NCBI GenBank assembly: GCA_902780785.1
Contig: CACZGS010000009.1
Coordinates: forward strand, 1-64,000
Length of the DNA: 64,000 nucleotides
Source of the DNA: Oscillospiraceae bacterium
Lineage (GTDB): Bacteria; Bacillota; Clostridia; Saccharofermentanales; Saccharofermentanaceae
Reading direction: 5' to 3'
In this document: one piece after another, positions 61,794 through 64,000 of the stretch
Layout of the letters: every line of letters starts with the position of its first letter
How positions within the stretch are numbered: the first letter of the stretch is position 1
Translations under genes and position numbers: made by a program
Notes under the pieces: generated by a model
What the model was told of the DNA's origin: nothing
Databases searched by the model: none
The model's input: the letters and a program-made list of their open reading frames with translations, nothing else

Positions 61794-63463
61794 AGTGGCT
61801 TTATAAAGTGCCGGGTCGCAAGAAGATCTACATCGTCTTGCTCACTGTCGTTCAGTGCCTCTATGGTGCGAGCGGCGTTTTCTACGCGCTCTTTTTAAGA
61901 GGCATCGTCGACAGTGCAGTCGCAAAAGATAAAGACGGATTCATCTTCAATGCAGGCTGCATCATCGGGCTCGTCATCATCCAGCTTACATTAAATGCCG
62001 TCACCAGATGGCTGTCGGAATTATCGCGCGCGACATTCGAGAATCTCTTCAAAGAACGTGTTATGCATAACATCCTCAGAAAGGATTTCGGCAGGGTAGC
62101 GGCCGTCCATTCAGGCGAGTGGCTCAACAGGCTCACGAGCGATACTACGGTCGTTGCAAACAACTACACGGAGATCATTCCGGGCTTTGCAGGCATGGCG
62201 GTAAAGATGATATCTGCACTCGTCATGATCACGGTCCTGGATCTGAGGTTCGCACTCATAATCATCCCGCTTGGAATCCTTCTGGGACTTCTGACTTTTG
62301 CGTTCAGAAAGAACATGAAAAAGCTCCACAAGAAGGTTCAGGAGAAGGACGGTGACGTGAGGATCTTCATGCAGGAGAGGATCTCAAGCCTCATGGTAAT
62401 CCGCTCATTTGCAGCAGAGGAACAGACTGAAGAGGAAGAGCGCCAGAAGACCGGTGCGCATAAAAAGGCGCGCATGAGACGCATGCGTTTCTCCAATATC
62501 TGCAACTTCGGTTTTGGAGGCGCCATGAACGGCATGTATATCTTCGGTGCCATCTACTGCGGCTACGGCATCCTTACGGGCACGATCTCATACGGTACCC
62601 TGACCGCCATAACGCAGCTCATAACACAGATCCAGTCTCCTTTTGCTAACATCACCGGATACCTGCCGCGCTGGTACCAGATGATCGCAAGCGCCGAGCG
62701 TCTCATGGAGATCGAGAGCTTTGATGACGATATCGTTGAGTCTTCCGAACCGCGCGAAAATGTTCTGTCATTCTACCGCGATTCTTTCTCTTCCATCGGC
62801 CTCGACAACGTCTCATATACTTACTATCCCGCTTCGAACAAAGTGGACAGCGTGGTCAAAGACAATATGCCGGTCGCAGTATCTTCTCTCACCATGTCTA
62901 TCTCAAAGGGCGAGTATGTCGCATTCACCGGTCACAGCGGCTGCGGCAAATCAACAGCGCTTATGCTCCTCATGGGCATCTATAAACCTGATTCGGGAAT
63001 GCGTTATGTCTCGCTGAAAGACGGCACTAAGCAGGAACTCTCTGCTGCGTGGCATCGTCTCTTCGCATACGTTCCGCAGGGAAATAAACTCATGAGCGGA
63101 ACCGTCCGTGAGATAGTAAGTTTTGCGGATAAGTCATCTTCTGCTGACGATGCGCGCATCAATGAAGCGCTGAAGATCGCATGCGCAGATTCATTTATAA
63201 GCGAGCTGGATAACGGTATCGATACATTATTGGGCGAACGCGGAACGGGCCTTTCAGAAGGTCAGATGCAGAGGATCGCGATCGCACGCGCCATCTTCTC
63301 GGGTTCTCCTATTCTGGTCCTCGATGAAGCTACCAGCGCGCTCGATGACGCGACTGAGAAGAAGCTTCTTGAGAACCTGCGCGCGCTGACGGATAAGACG
63401 GTAATAATCGTAACACACCGCGCCGCCGCGCTCGAGATCTGCGACAGGAAGATAGAGTTCTAA
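61775..63463 (+). CDS. ABC exporter, fused permease and ATPase
   Basis: The 562-residue half-transporter has about six membrane segments in residues 15-300, then an ATPase domain with Walker A GHSGCGKST at 386-394, a Q-loop region VPQGNKL, signature LSEGQMQR, Walker B ILVLDEATSALD, and H-loop THRAAA. There is no C39 peptidase domain. It overlaps the peptidase gene and likely exports the mature peptide. A terminator follows. Confidence 0.93.
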   Translation: MQNSAVKWLYKVPGRKKIYIVLLTVVQCLYGASGVFYALFLRGIVDSAVAKDKDGFIFNAGCIIGLVIIQLTLNAVTRWLSELSRATFENLFKERVMHNILRKDFGRVAAVHSGEWLNRLTSDTTVVANNYTEIIPGFAGMAVKMISALVMITVLDLRFALIIIPLGILLGLLTFAFRKNMKKLHKKVQEKDGDVRIFMQERISSLMVIRSFAAEEQTEEEERQKTGAHKKARMRRMRFSNICNFGFGGAMNGMYIFGAIYCGYGILTGTISYGTLTAITQLITQIQSPFANITGYLPRWYQMIASAERLMEIESFDDDIVESSEPRENVLSFYRDSFSSIGLDNVSYTYYPASNKVDSVVKDNMPVAVSSLTMSISKGEYVAFTGHSGCGKSTALMLLMGIYKPDSGMRYVSLKDGTKQELSAAWHRLFAYVPQGNKLMSGTVREIVSFADKSSSADDARINEALKIACADSFISELDNGIDTLLGERGTGLSEGQMQRIAIARAIFSGSPILVLDEATSALDDATEKKLLENLRALTDKTVIIVTHRAAALEICDRKIEF

Positions 63464-63464
63464 A

Positions 63465-63493
63465 AAAGGCTGCCCTTACCGGACAGCCTTTGT
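63465..63493. terminator. Bidirectional intrinsic terminator
   Basis: AAAGGCTG and CAGCCTTT pair around a longer loop, with A run before and T run after. It serves the exporter operon and the convergent gene at 63515. Confidence 0.82.
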
Positions 63494-63514
63494 TAATTCA
63501 TTTTGTTATAAGTA

Positions 63515-63955
63515 TCAGAGTTCGTCAGCAGGAACGAAAGGTAATTCGATTACGCCGTTGTCTGTGGATGATGTCGGTGTCGTTGTAGGCGCGTCCGGCT
63601 TCGGAGTAGGCGTAGCTGTTGCTGTCGGCTTAGGTGTGTTGGTTGCAGAACCGGAGCCTGAGCCTGAACCTGAACCTGAACCGCTGCCAGAATCAGTTGC
63701 GGCAGTAGTTGTAGTCGTTGTTGTATCACCGTCAGGTCTTACGATAACCTCACCCTCGTCAGTTGTGACTGAAGGCTCTGTCTCGGATTCTGTCGTGGTG
63801 GCCTCTGTGGTTGTCTCGGAAGATGTCGTGGTCTCAGTGGGAACCAGAACATCATTCTTTTTATTGCAGCCATGGATGATCAGCGCAACTACCAGTATGA
63901 GAACCAGAACGCCGCCGATGATCGAAAGTGTAATTGTCAATTGCTTTTTATCCAT
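63515..63955 (-). CDS. Thr/Ser-rich membrane-anchored protein
   Basis: ATG 63955 gives MDKKQLTITLSIIGGVLVLI, a single N-terminal membrane segment. The 146-residue product then has a Thr-rich region (TTTSETTTEATTTESE), an alternating Ser-Gly stretch of about sixteen residues, and a Thr/Pro-rich spacer ending IELPFVPADEL. It looks like an extended extracellular stalk. The hexamer repeats in the DNA make this stretch prone to length change. AAGGG lies 13 bases before the start. Confidence 0.7.
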   Translation of the reverse strand: MDKKQLTITLSIIGGVLVLILVVALIIHGCNKKNDVLVPTETTTSSETTTEATTTESETEPSVTTDEGEVIVRPDGDTTTTTTTAATDSGSGSGSGSGSGSGSATNTPKPTATATPTPKPDAPTTTPTSSTDNGVIELPFVPADEL

Positions 63956-64000
63956 GTAAAGAATAATACCCTTAATAACAAAATACTGCAAATATTTTTC

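Noticed and set aside
63558..63959. A Val/Glu-Pro-rich frame opposite the Thr-rich gene
   Set aside because: The repeats on this strand are the complement of the Ser-Gly and Thr codons; the other strand has a sound membrane anchor.
1..64000. rRNA, tRNA, integrase or insertion sequences
   Set aside because: None was recognised by reading; a covariance and profile search would be needed to exclude divergent ones.

Overview
The window looks like chromosomal DNA of an anaerobic Clostridia-type member of the Bacillota, probably a gut or rumen Lachnospiraceae/Oscillospiraceae relative. The basis is a class III (anaerobic) ribonucleotide reductase, many Shine-Dalgarno-led genes with GGAGG sites, typical sigma-A promoters, a T-box leader, a GH120 beta-xylosidase, several Cys-lipobox lipoproteins and families usual in Clostridia (DUF4250, DUF4130/TIGR03915, TIGR04076). 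No rRNA, tRNA, CRISPR array, prophage or insertion sequence was recognised. This placement is inference from gene content, not from a marker gene.

Layout. 1-4.7 kb: a small secreted protein and two solute-binding-like lipoproteins. 4.8-6.8 kb: GH120 beta-xylosidase on the minus strand. 6.9-9.5 kb: a PadR regulator with a tandem-repeat operator, its membrane/DUF4097 partner and cytidine deaminase. 9.6-18.5 kb: alpha/beta hydrolases, a rhomboid protease, an HD-GYP phosphodiesterase, small enzymes, a TrmH-type RNA methylase and a VapBC pair whose toxin lacks a catalytic Asp. 18.6-25.9 kb: gpmI, a DHH phosphoesterase and a family of related lipoproteins. 26-29.7 kb (minus): cation/proton antiporter, glycosyltransferase-GtrA fusion and an SLC13-type permease. 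29.9-34.2 kb: a FkbH-ACP-MBOAT-ThrH operon. 34.2-39.3 kb: TRIC channel, thioesterase, trxB, tyrS, a lipoprotein with a structured 3' region, and a DUF4130 protein. 39.3-42 kb (minus): an HTH-cupin-acyl-CoA ligase fusion under a T-box leader. 42.2-46.1 kb: an SDR protein with a long Pro/Ala repeat tail, maf and two small genes. 46.3-53.7 kb: a lipoprotein, a DUF2442-HTH gene, glutathione peroxidase with an OhrR-like regulator, an XRE membrane protein, trpS, and a nucleosidase / spore-photoproduct-lyase-like / SDR triad. 53.8-57 kb: nrdG-nrdD with two NrdR boxes and a thioredoxin-like domain fused to NrdD. 57.2-63.5 kb: a large secreted protein followed by a compact peptide-maturation locus.

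The best candidate for an undescribed system is the peptide-maturation locus at 60.2-63.5 kb. It holds a 37-residue peptide gene, a PqqD-like recognition protein, an HPr-kinase-like ATPase, an ER-type (Ser/His) S26 peptidase without a membrane anchor, and an ABC exporter. Together these resemble a ribosomally made, kinase-modified, cleaved and exported peptide pathway with no recognised cyclase or radical SAM enzyme. Second-tier candidates are the T-box-controlled HTH-cupin-acyl-CoA ligase and the FkbH-ACP-MBOAT-ThrH operon, which could place a glyceryl-type group on a surface polymer.
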